Below are positions 29,661 to 35,297 of a stretch of 35,297 nucleotides of DNA, one piece after another. Position 1 is the stretch's first letter; each line of letters opens with the position of its first letter. The position numbers and the translations under genes were made by a program. The stretch is from Ruminococcus sp. UBA5884 (GTDB lineage: Bacteria > Bacillota > Clostridia > Oscillospirales > Ruminococcaceae). A model generated the notes under the pieces. It was not told where the DNA came from, did no database searches, and saw only the letters and a program-made list of their open reading frames with translations. Where the stretch lies: contig DJFA01000074.1 in NCBI GenBank assembly GCA_002431975.1, positions 14,566 through 49,862 of the forward strand. The letters run 5' to 3'.

Positions 29661-30331
29661 GGAGCTATCACCTCATTGATATTATCAATAATTCTGCTGA
29701 ATATTTCGTCAATACCAAGCGGTAAATTTTCATGACTGCATGGTATAACGCTCCAGCCGAGCCTTTCTGCTGAAAACAATGCAGTTCTGCGGCATCTTTC
29801 AAGGTATGCCGTATCAGCCTCATGGATATCCTTTTTATTTTCATCTCCGTTATAGCGTTCTGAAAGCAGCTTTTGTGAAACCTCAACCGGCATATCAAGG
29901 AATATTGTTCTGTCAGCCTGAGGCAGTCCAAGTTTTCTGCATTCATAGTCATAAAGCCATTCAAGATATGAATCCCATTCGGATTCGGGGAGCTTTTCCA
30001 TCTGATGTATTGCATTTGAACTGATATAGCGGCTTGCAAGAATAATTTTTCCGTCAAGGTAATCCTTTTCCCAGTAAAGCTTATAGCTTGCATATCTGTC
30101 AACTGCATAAAAACTTGCTCCGGCGTATGCATTTACTCCGTCAGCATTTTCAGAAAACGCTCCTGAAAGATACATTTTTACAAGAGCAGATGACGGTTTG
30201 TCATATTCAGGAAAACTTATCGCTTTAAATGGTATATTTCTTTTCTGAAATTCTTTTTTAAGCAATTCAAACTGAGTTGATTTTCCGCTTCCGTCAAGTC
30301 CGTCAATAACTATTATTCTGCCTTTATTCAA
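29639..30331 (-). CDS. tmk: Thymidylate kinase
   Basis: A 230-residue dTMP kinase. P-loop GLDGSGKST (11-19), FPEYDKPSSALVKMYLSG, the DRYASYK segment, SRYISSNAIHQMEK, and the LID region with RYNGDENKKDIHE. It is slightly longer than the usual 205-215 residues. It phosphorylates dTMP made by ThyX, whose gene overlaps its start by 8 bp. The start is TTG at 30331, with AAGGAG about 10 bp upstream inside thyX. The direct pairing of thyX and tmk couples dTMP synthesis with its first phosphorylation. Confidence 0.88.
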   Translation of the reverse strand: MNKGRIIVIDGLDGSGKSTQFELLKKEFQKRNIPFKAISFPEYDKPSSALVKMYLSGAFSENADGVNAYAGASFYAVDRYASYKLYWEKDYLDGKIILASRYISSNAIHQMEKLPESEWDSYLEWLYDYECRKLGLPQADRTIFLDMPVEVSQKLLSERYNGDENKKDIHEADTAYLERCRRTALFSAERLGWSVIPCSHENLPLGIDEIFSRIIDNINEVIAPCSNSVI

Positions 30332-31097
30332 TATTTTTCAGCTCCTTATAGTAATTGCAGACCTGTTTTATTTTGCCGCATGACATTTTTCCCTCGCTGC
30401 ATGAACCGCATGAAACACATGAAGGCCCTGCATTTTTAAAAAGTACAGGTGCAGCCTTACAGCATAATTTAAGCATTTCATCAGCTATGGCATGAATTTC
30501 CCATTGTGCTCTCTCACAGCATCTGAGTTCAAAGAAATGCATAAGGCTTCTTGCATTCATAGTGACTACCATTTTTGTTTCACAGGCATTAGGAAGCACA
30601 AAACGTGCATCTTCTATAGCTTTTTTTTCAGCTTTTGAACGGGCAGTTTTTTCATTCATGCCGTCTGCAATAAATTCATCTGTATATTTAAGTTCAAGGA
30701 TATCAGCTATTTTTCTGTAATTCTCAATGGCATTCTGCATGGATTTCTGATATATTTCAGCAGCTTCCGGATTATCAGCAATTGCAGGCGGAGTAATAAA
30801 AACAAAGTTATTCTGTTTTACATATCTCTGGCTCTGGACTGAAAAAGAGGCAATCCTGTGTCTTGTAACCTGAGCAAGAAATGTGCGTGAAACTCCCTCT
30901 ATGCCGAATGTAAATGATACGTGTTCAACCGGACTTTCATGCCCGAGGTCGGACAGCATATTTATAAAACGTGAAACCTTTTCATCATCAAGATTATTCA
31001 GCAAAGTTTCTGCATTGCTGTCAGAATAACATATCTTTGCAGCGGCGGCAATGATTTTTTCCGGTTCAGGCGTATGTGCGATAAGGGTGACTTTCAT
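30324..31097 (-). CDS. thyX: Flavin-dependent thymidylate synthase ThyX
   Basis: A 257-residue FAD- and NADPH-dependent thymidylate synthase. The ThyX motif RHRxxSxxxxSxRY is present at 79-92 (RHRIASFSVQSQRY), preceded by GHESPVEHVSFTF. The second conserved block is MNARSLMHFFELRCCERAQWEIHAIADEML. The C-terminal cysteine-rich tail CVSCGSCSEGKMSCGK resembles a metal-binding tail seen in some clostridial ThyX proteins. First gene of a seven-gene operon running to the U32 peptidase. ATG after AGGAGG. Confidence 0.95.
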   Translation of the reverse strand: MKVTLIAHTPEPEKIIAAAAKICYSDSNAETLLNNLDDEKVSRFINMLSDLGHESPVEHVSFTFGIEGVSRTFLAQVTRHRIASFSVQSQRYVKQNNFVFITPPAIADNPEAAEIYQKSMQNAIENYRKIADILELKYTDEFIADGMNEKTARSKAEKKAIEDARFVLPNACETKMVVTMNARSLMHFFELRCCERAQWEIHAIADEMLKLCCKAAPVLFKNAGPSCVSCGSCSEGKMSCGKIKQVCNYYKELKNIE

Positions 31098-31122
31098 AAA
31101 ATTAAACCTCCTGTATCTTTAT

Positions 31123-31151
31123 ATTGTATCACGTTTATTAAAATTCGTCAA
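31123..31151 (-). promoter_or_regulatory. Sigma-A-type promoter of the thyX operon
   Basis: Minus strand: TTGACG (complement of 31146-31151), 17-bp spacer, TACAAT (complement of 31123-31128), about 26 bp upstream of the thyX ATG. Confidence 0.8.
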
Positions 31152-31202
31152 TAAAAAGAAAAAGCAGATGTATCATAATAAACAGATACATCTGCATTTT
31201 TT
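31152..31202. terminator. Terminator of the 58-residue ORF transcript, bidirectional form
   Basis: GCAGATGTATC (31164-31174) pairs perfectly with GATACATCTGC (31185-31195), with a 10-nt loop and T-rich runs on both strands. On the minus strand it would end transcription of the small gene at 31353, just before the thyX promoter. Confidence 0.75.
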
Positions 31203-31358
31203 AATACGCTATTCGACAACAAAATTCTAATTGAAAATATAAAATTTTCTTCATAATCTGTAGGGGCGACCATTGGTCGCCCGCTCGGTTTACAGCATAC
31301 CACCACGGGCGACCGATGGTCGCCCCTACAAATAATAATCATCGAATTGGCGTTATTT
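31201..31358. repeat. Palindromic intergenic repeat, copy F
   Basis: Left arm 31263-31283 and right arm 31306-31326 (GCGACC-GGTCGC type, one loop difference that keeps G-U pairing in RNA). The ends TTAATACGCTATTCGACAAC (31201-31220) and ATCGAATTGGCGTTATTTTA (31341-31360) are inverted relatives. It fills the space between the small gene's stop codon and the terminator at 31152-31202. Its right end supplies that stop codon. Confidence 0.82.
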
Positions 31359-31529
31359 TATCATTGAAGCAAATGAGTTTACCATATTGCTGAATGAATG
31401 GATTGTTTTTTCAGTATTTCTTTTCATTTCACGCTTCTGATACGGTGTTGACTGTGATATTATATAGATTACAGTTCCGGCAGCAATTCCTGCGGTAAGT
31501 CCCTTTGCAAGAGTATTCATATTTTTCAT
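31353..31529 (-). CDS. 58-residue single-pass membrane protein (YtxH-like)
   Basis: ATG at 31529 follows AAAGGA on the minus strand and opens 58 codons beginning MKNMNTLAKGLTAGIAAGTV and ending in SFASMIK. A glycine/alanine-rich hydrophobic stretch (about 8-24) is followed by a basic amphipathic tail (QKREMKRNTEKTIHSFSNMV). The pattern resembles YtxH-type small membrane proteins. The stop codon lies inside the terminal repeat of copy F. A possible TTGACG -35 sequence lies upstream near 31580, but its -10 partner is weak. Function unknown. Confidence 0.6.
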   Translation of the reverse strand: MKNMNTLAKGLTAGIAAGTVIYIISQSTPYQKREMKRNTEKTIHSFSNMVNSFASMIK

Positions 31530-31626
31530 TTTCTGATTTTCCTTTCATTTAAATTATTCTGCATAATAATTATTTATCCGTCAAATATATTATCTGCATT
31601 TTTAATTATTTAACAAGCGGAAATAC

Positions 31627-31655
31627 TTGAAATATTATATGATTTATAGTATAAT
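31627..31655 (+). promoter_or_regulatory. Sigma-A-type promoter of the malic enzyme gene
   Basis: TTGAAA (31627-31632), 17-bp spacer, TATAAT (31650-31655). Confidence 0.75.
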
Positions 31656-31690
31656 AAAATTAAAAATTAATGTAAAAGGATATGAATAAA

Positions 31691-32878
31691 ATGGATATTA
31701 TGGAATCTGCTCTCCAGAAACATAAGGAATGGAAGGGCAAAATTGAAATTGTTTCAAGAACAAGCATAAATAACAGAGATGAACTTTCACACGCATATAC
31801 TCCGGGAGTTGCTGCTCCATGTCTTGCAATCGAAAAAAATCCTGAGCTTTCATATGAACTCACCCGCCGTCATAACCTTGTTGCCGTAATAACTGACGGT
31901 ACTGCCGTTCTCGGACTCGGTGACATAGGCCCTGAGGCTTCTATGCCGGTTATGGAGGGAAAATGTGCATTGTTCAAGGAATTTGCTGACGTTGATGCAT
32001 TCCCTGTCTGCGTTGATTCAAAGGATACTGATGAAATCGTCAATACTGTGGCTCTTATAGGAAAAAGTTTCGGCGGAATAAATCTTGAAGATATTTCTGC
32101 TCCAAGATGCTTTGAAATCGAAAAAAAACTCAAGGAAAGACTCGATATTCCTGTATTCCATGACGACCAGCACGGAACAGCTGTTGTTGCAAGTGCTGCA
32201 ATGCTCAATGCGGCAAAGGTTGCAGGCAAGAAAATTGAAGACATGACTCTTGTAATAAACGGTGCAGGTGCTGCCGGAGTCGCTATCGCAAAACAGTTTA
32301 TTTCTCTTGGTATGGGAAATATAATAATGGTTGATATCAAGGGTATAATATGCAGCGGTGATGAATTTGAAAATCCATCTCATTATGAAATGGCTGAACT
32401 CACCAATAAAAACCATATCAGAGGCTCTCTTGCTGATGCTATGAAAAATGCTGACGCTTTTATAGGAGTTTCAAAACCAAACCTTGTTTCTGCTGAAATG
32501 GTTAAATCAATGGCTGAAAAGCCTATCATATTCGCTATGGCAAATCCTGTTCCTGAAATAATGCCTGACAAGGCTAAAGAAGCCGGTGCATTCGTTGTAG
32601 GCACTGGCAGAAGCGATTACCCTAACCAGATAAACAATGTAGTGGCATTCCCTGGAATTTTCAAGGGAGCTCTTGCTGTCCGTGCAAAGGATATCAATGA
32701 AGATATGAAACTTGCTGCTGCATATGCAATTGCAGGAAGTGTTCCGGCTGAAAAACTTGATGCCGACAACATTCTTCCTGACCCATTCGACAGAGAAATA
32801 CCTAAAGCTGTAGCAAGAGCTGTTGCTGATGCAGCTATCAAATCAGGAATTGCCCGTCTTTCAGAATACAATATATAA
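31691..32878 (+). CDS. NAD(P)-dependent malic enzyme
   Basis: A 395-residue short-form bacterial malic enzyme that oxidatively decarboxylates malate to pyruvate. Visible features are the Tyr-containing LSHAYTPGVAAPC, TDGTAVLGLGDIGPEASMPVMEGKCALFKEF with the catalytic Lys, and the metal-binding FHDDQHGTA. NAD(P) binding is in LVINGAGAAGVAIAKQF and FAMANPVPEI. No phosphotransacetylase fusion. The ATG at 31691 is chosen because AAAAGGA (31674-31680) is 10 bp upstream; the in-frame ATG at 31682 is too close to it. Cofactor preference cannot be decided here. Confidence 0.92.
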   Translation: MDIMESALQKHKEWKGKIEIVSRTSINNRDELSHAYTPGVAAPCLAIEKNPELSYELTRRHNLVAVITDGTAVLGLGDIGPEASMPVMEGKCALFKEFADVDAFPVCVDSKDTDEIVNTVALIGKSFGGINLEDISAPRCFEIEKKLKERLDIPVFHDDQHGTAVVASAAMLNAAKVAGKKIEDMTLVINGAGAAGVAIAKQFISLGMGNIIMVDIKGIICSGDEFENPSHYEMAELTNKNHIRGSLADAMKNADAFIGVSKPNLVSAEMVKSMAEKPIIFAMANPVPEIMPDKAKEAGAFVVGTGRSDYPNQINNVVAFPGIFKGALAVRAKDINEDMKLAAAYAIAGSVPAEKLDADNILPDPFDREIPKAVARAVADAAIKSGIARLSEYNI

Positions 32879-32900
32879 AAATTTCAGGGAGGTATTTATT

Positions 32901-33146
32901 ATGAAATTTGTTTATATACCAAAAGGCGTATGCTCACGTCAGATAACCGTTGATGTTGATGATAACGGCATTGTAAGAGATGTTCAGTTTATAGGCGGCT
33001 GCAACGGAAACCTTAAAGGCATTTCAGAACTTGTAAAAGGTATGAAGGCTGAAGATGTCATTGAAAAGCTTGAAAATATCACCTGCGGCATGAAACCTAC
33101 ATCATGTCCGGCACAGCTCGCACAGGCTCTCAAGGAAAATCTCTGA
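32901..33146 (+). CDS. TSCPD-domain protein (TIGR03905-type, four conserved cysteines)
   Basis: An 81-residue protein consisting of a single TSCPD domain, related to the C-terminal domain of some B12-dependent ribonucleotide reductases. Four cysteines are at the expected places: GVCSRQI, IGGCNGN, NITCGMK and TSCPAQL. They probably form a metal site. The open frame extends upstream into the malic enzyme gene, but AGGGAGG at 32887-32893 points to the ATG at 32901. It follows the malic enzyme by 22 bp. Its TGA overlaps the next ATG (TGATG). Function unknown in the free-standing form. Confidence 0.85.
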   Translation: MKFVYIPKGVCSRQITVDVDDNGIVRDVQFIGGCNGNLKGISELVKGMKAEDVIEKLENITCGMKPTSCPAQLAQALKENL

Positions 33147-33919
33147 TGCTTCATATCGACAATACAGCCGTCCGCATAATAATGTCCGTCATATTTTCGG
33201 CAGGATTCATCATATTCATAGCACCGTTTTTTGCCGGAATAGTAAACGCCGGAAACTGTTTCGGAGCATTTATATGTGCATTGATGTCATTGTTTTTCAT
33301 ATTCAATGATAAAGTATCCGAAGCTGTTTACAGGATATACGGTCATACAGCCGGCAAAATTGCGGTAATATCAGTTATTACATTTCTGATATCAGGATTT
33401 ATTCTTGCAGCGGTAATAAGCGGATTCATGATTCATTCAATGAATGACAAACCTTCTGAACCCGATACAGTTATAATACTCGGCTGCAAAGTCAAAGGTC
33501 AGCGTCCAAGCCTTATGCTTAAAAGACGACTTGATACAGCCTGCAAATACCTGAAGGAAAATGATGATGTACTTGTAATTGTTTCAGGCGGTCAGGGAAA
33601 AGATGAAATTATGAGCGAAGCTGAATGCATGAAATCATATCTCATTCAGAACGGCATTTCATCAGACAGAATATATAAAGAAGACCGTTCATCAAGTACC
33701 TATGAGAATTTTAAATTTTCAAAGGAAATAATGCAGGAATATAATCTCGGTGAAAGACTTACTGTTGTAACTGACGGATATCATCAGCTAAGAGCCGGAA
33801 TGATTGCAGACAGTCTTGGCATTGAAACCAATGCAGTTTCTGCACCTACAGCATTATGGCTCGTACCGACATACTGGGTCAGGGAATGGATTGCAGTTGT
33901 ATATACATTTATTCACTGA
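33146..33919 (+). CDS. YdcF/SanA-like DUF218 membrane protein
   Basis: A 257-residue protein with three N-terminal hydrophobic helices (about 9-33, 38-53, 70-95) followed by a DUF218 domain (about 105-245). DUF218 features include DTVIILGCKVKGQRPSLMLKRRLDTA, IVSGGQGKDEIMSEAECMKSYLIQNGI, EDRSSSTYENFKFSK and VVTDGYHQLRAGMIA. E. coli relatives (SanA, ElyC) affect envelope integrity; the biochemical activity is unclear. The ATG at 33146 overlaps the preceding stop. A longer frame starts at 33104 inside the TSCPD gene without a ribosome site. Confidence 0.83.
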   Translation: MLHIDNTAVRIIMSVIFSAGFIIFIAPFFAGIVNAGNCFGAFICALMSLFFIFNDKVSEAVYRIYGHTAGKIAVISVITFLISGFILAAVISGFMIHSMNDKPSEPDTVIILGCKVKGQRPSLMLKRRLDTACKYLKENDDVLVIVSGGQGKDEIMSEAECMKSYLIQNGISSDRIYKEDRSSSTYENFKFSKEIMQEYNLGERLTVVTDGYHQLRAGMIADSLGIETNAVSAPTALWLVPTYWVREWIAVVYTFIH

Positions 33920-33921
33920 TA

Positions 33922-33966
33922 AAAAAAGACAGAACTGAATTTTTTCATTCAGTCCTGTTTTTTATT
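33922..33966. terminator. Shared terminator of the DUF218 gene and hflX, overlapping hflX codons
   Basis: AAAGACAGAACTGAA (about 33926-33939) pairs with TTCAGTCCTGTTTTT (about 33948-33962), with one or two G-U type mismatches. A T run follows on both strands. The right arm is the last five codons of hflX. Confidence 0.75.
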
Positions 33967-35192
33967 TCAAAATCTTTTACCAGATGAATTATCTTGCAGT
34001 CAACAAGAGCATCAATATAAATTCCTTTTTCCTCATATTTTTCCTCAAAAACCTTGCCTTCAATTCGTATTTTTCCGGTAAGACCTGATTTGTCATATGG
34101 GATAAGGAGCTTCATTCTGCGGGCAGTTTCAGGAAGATTAAGAGCAATGCATTCAAGCAGCCTTTCAAAACCATATCTTTTTACAGCACTTACCTTTACA
34201 TTCTTATCATCTTCATGAAAAATATTTCCCTCATAGGCAATATCGCATTTATTGAGTACATTTATTTTAGGAATACCGTCACAGCCGAGTTCTGAAAGGA
34301 GTTTTTCAGTAACTTCCGCCTGTTCACTGCATTCAGGTGAAGATATATCCATAACATTAAGAATAAGGTCAGCATTTGCAGCTTCTTCAAGAGTTGATTT
34401 GAATGCTTCAACAAGATTATGCGGCAGCCTTCTTATAAGACCAACAGTATCAGTAAGCAGTATATTTCGTCCGTCAGAGAGTTCAATACCTCTTGAAGTT
34501 ATATCAAGAGTAGCAAAAAGCTTGTTTTCAGCAAGAACATGAGAATTTGTAAGAGCATTTAAAAGAGTTGATTTTCCTACATTTGTATATCCCACTATAG
34601 CAGCACAGAGAACTCCATCTTTTTTACGTCTTTTTCTTGTAAAATCCCTGCGTTTTTTGAGTTCTGCGAGTTCATGTTCAAGGATAGTTATTCTTTCTCT
34701 TATGCGTCGCCTGTCAGTTTCGAGTTTGCTTTCGCCAGGGCCTCTTGTACCGATACCGCCGCCGAGTCTTGAAAGCTGAGTTCCCGTACCTATAAGATGA
34801 GAGAGTCTGTATTTTTCCTGAGCAAGTGAAACCTGAATACAGCCCTCCTTGGTTCTTGCACGCTGAGCAAATATATCAAGAATAAGAGTAGTTCTGTCTA
34901 TTGCTCTGAGACCTGTAATTTCTTCTATATTCACTCTCTGTACAGCAGTAAGTTCATGGTCAAATATAATAAGTTCCGCATCAAGTTTTTCAGCGATATC
35001 TTTTACTTCTTCAAGTTTTCCCGAACCGATACAGGTTGAAGTATCAAATGACGGACGTTTCTGAATTATTTTTGCAACAGTTTCAGCCTGAGCAGTAAGA
35101 GCGAGTTCTTCAAGTTCATCAATTGAAGAATCAATATCATATTCGCCTGTATCAACACCGGCAAGTATTACTTTTGTAAAATCCTCCTGCAT
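33945..35192 (-). CDS. hflX: Ribosome-associated GTPase HflX
   Basis: A 415-residue GTPase that splits or rescues ribosomes under stress. The N-terminal HflX domain (about 1-190) includes FDTSTCIGSGKLEE, IIFDHELTAVQRVNIEE, DRTTLILDIFAQRARTKEG and the RLGGGIGTRGPGESKLETDRR linker. The GTPase domain contains GYTNVGKST (201-209), DTVGLIRRLP and NKCD. The frame extends to 35285, but the first 31 codons fall partly in a repeat remnant. I choose the ATG at 35192, preceded by GAAGGAG at about 11 bp, which starts with QEDFTKVILAGVD as usual in the family. Confidence 0.93.
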   Translation of the reverse strand: MQEDFTKVILAGVDTGEYDIDSSIDELEELALTAQAETVAKIIQKRPSFDTSTCIGSGKLEEVKDIAEKLDAELIIFDHELTAVQRVNIEEITGLRAIDRTTLILDIFAQRARTKEGCIQVSLAQEKYRLSHLIGTGTQLSRLGGGIGTRGPGESKLETDRRRIRERITILEHELAELKKRRDFTRKRRKKDGVLCAAIVGYTNVGKSTLLNALTNSHVLAENKLFATLDITSRGIELSDGRNILLTDTVGLIRRLPHNLVEAFKSTLEEAANADLILNVMDISSPECSEQAEVTEKLLSELGCDGIPKINVLNKCDIAYEGNIFHEDDKNVKVSAVKRYGFERLLECIALNLPETARRMKLLIPYDKSGLTGKIRIEGKVFEEKYEEKGIYIDALVDCKIIHLVKDFEIKNRTE

Positions 35193-35228
35193 ATATTGTT
35201 CATCTCCTTCATCGTTTTTATATTTCTC

Positions 35229-35262
35229 CTCTACAGAAACAATCTGTCGAATTGGCGTTAAT
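35229..35262. repeat. Remnant of the palindromic repeat family, copy G
   Basis: CTCTACAGAAACAATCTGTCG continuing to GAATTGGCGTTAATAT resembles the segment from the right arm to the right terminus of copy D (CCCTACATAAACAATCCATCG...). Only this half remains, directly upstream of hflX. It may contribute part of the hflX leader. Confidence 0.55.
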
Positions 35263-35281
35263 ATAAACTTACTGAAATTCA

Positions 35282-35297
35282 GCAAACTACCGTTTGC
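35282..35297. other. Short hairpin at the window edge
   Basis: GCAAAC-TACC-GTTTGC is a perfect 6-bp stem with a 4-nt loop, cut off by the window end. It could be the start of a longer stem; nothing more can be said. Confidence 0.3.

Noticed and set aside
35193..35285. N-terminal extension of HflX to 35285
   Set aside because: The extra residues come from a repeat remnant, there is no ribosome site, and the ATG at 35192 has GAAGGAG and gives the normal family N-terminus.

Overview
The window is an AT-rich chromosomal segment of a low-GC, endospore-lineage Firmicute. I place it in class Clostridia, most likely the Ruminococcus/Oscillospiraceae group. The reasons are a sporulation sigma factor of the SigG type, strong AGGAGG ribosome sites with occasional TTG and GTG starts, a ferredoxin-linked 2-oxoacid oxidoreductase, ThyX instead of ThyA, a malic enzyme, a CdaA/CdaR pair and a TSCPD-family small protein. 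This placement is inference from gene content; there is no rRNA or tRNA gene in the window. I see no phage, insertion sequence with a transposase, or CRISPR array.

Layout. 0.2-2.1 kb: sigG and a CmpB-like membrane protein, both on the minus strand. 2.1-2.5 kb: a gene-poor stretch with twin operator-like palindromes and two plus-strand terminators. 2.5-5.8 kb: a plus-strand operon of a P-loop ATPase and the four subunits of a 2-oxoacid (probably branched-chain 2-oxoacid, VOR-type):ferredoxin oxidoreductase. 6.1-7.5 kb: glutamate dehydrogenase on the minus strand. 7.9-9.8 kb: a pair of bacterial PH-domain membrane proteins (YdbS/YdbT type). 10.0-13.4 kb: a minus-strand operon cdaA-cdaR-unknown-HNH, centred on cyclic di-AMP synthesis. 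13.5-14.8 kb: a cysteine-desulfurase-like enzyme with a small Se/S-carrier-like partner. 15.2-23.4 kb: a long plus-strand polyamine locus. 23.4-25.0 kb: an ASCH-domain protein and a metallophosphoesterase (minus). 25.1-31.1 kb: a tightly packed minus-strand operon thyX-tmk-DUF2156-DJ-1-fthC-mltG-U32 peptidase. 31.35-31.53 kb: a 58-residue membrane protein. 31.7-33.9 kb: malic enzyme, a TSCPD protein and a DUF218 membrane protein (plus). 33.9-35.2 kb: hflX (minus).

The polyamine locus is the most interesting gene set. It encodes arginine decarboxylase, agmatinase, S-adenosylmethionine decarboxylase and spermidine synthase, which is the classical aminopropyl route. It also encodes carboxynorspermidine/carboxyspermidine dehydrogenase and decarboxylase, which is the alternative aspartate-semialdehyde route. 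An uncharacterised 187-residue protein, a 16-codon leader ORF, a strong hairpin and a palindromic repeat lie between the two alternative-route genes.

The second notable feature is a dispersed family of non-coding palindromic repeats of about 140-215 bp: six recognisable copies plus one remnant. Each full copy carries two self-complementary GC-rich arms that are also inverted copies of each other, with ends resembling TTAACGCnAATTCGAT. Copies lie only between genes, several of them between a stop codon and the transcription terminator that follows it.
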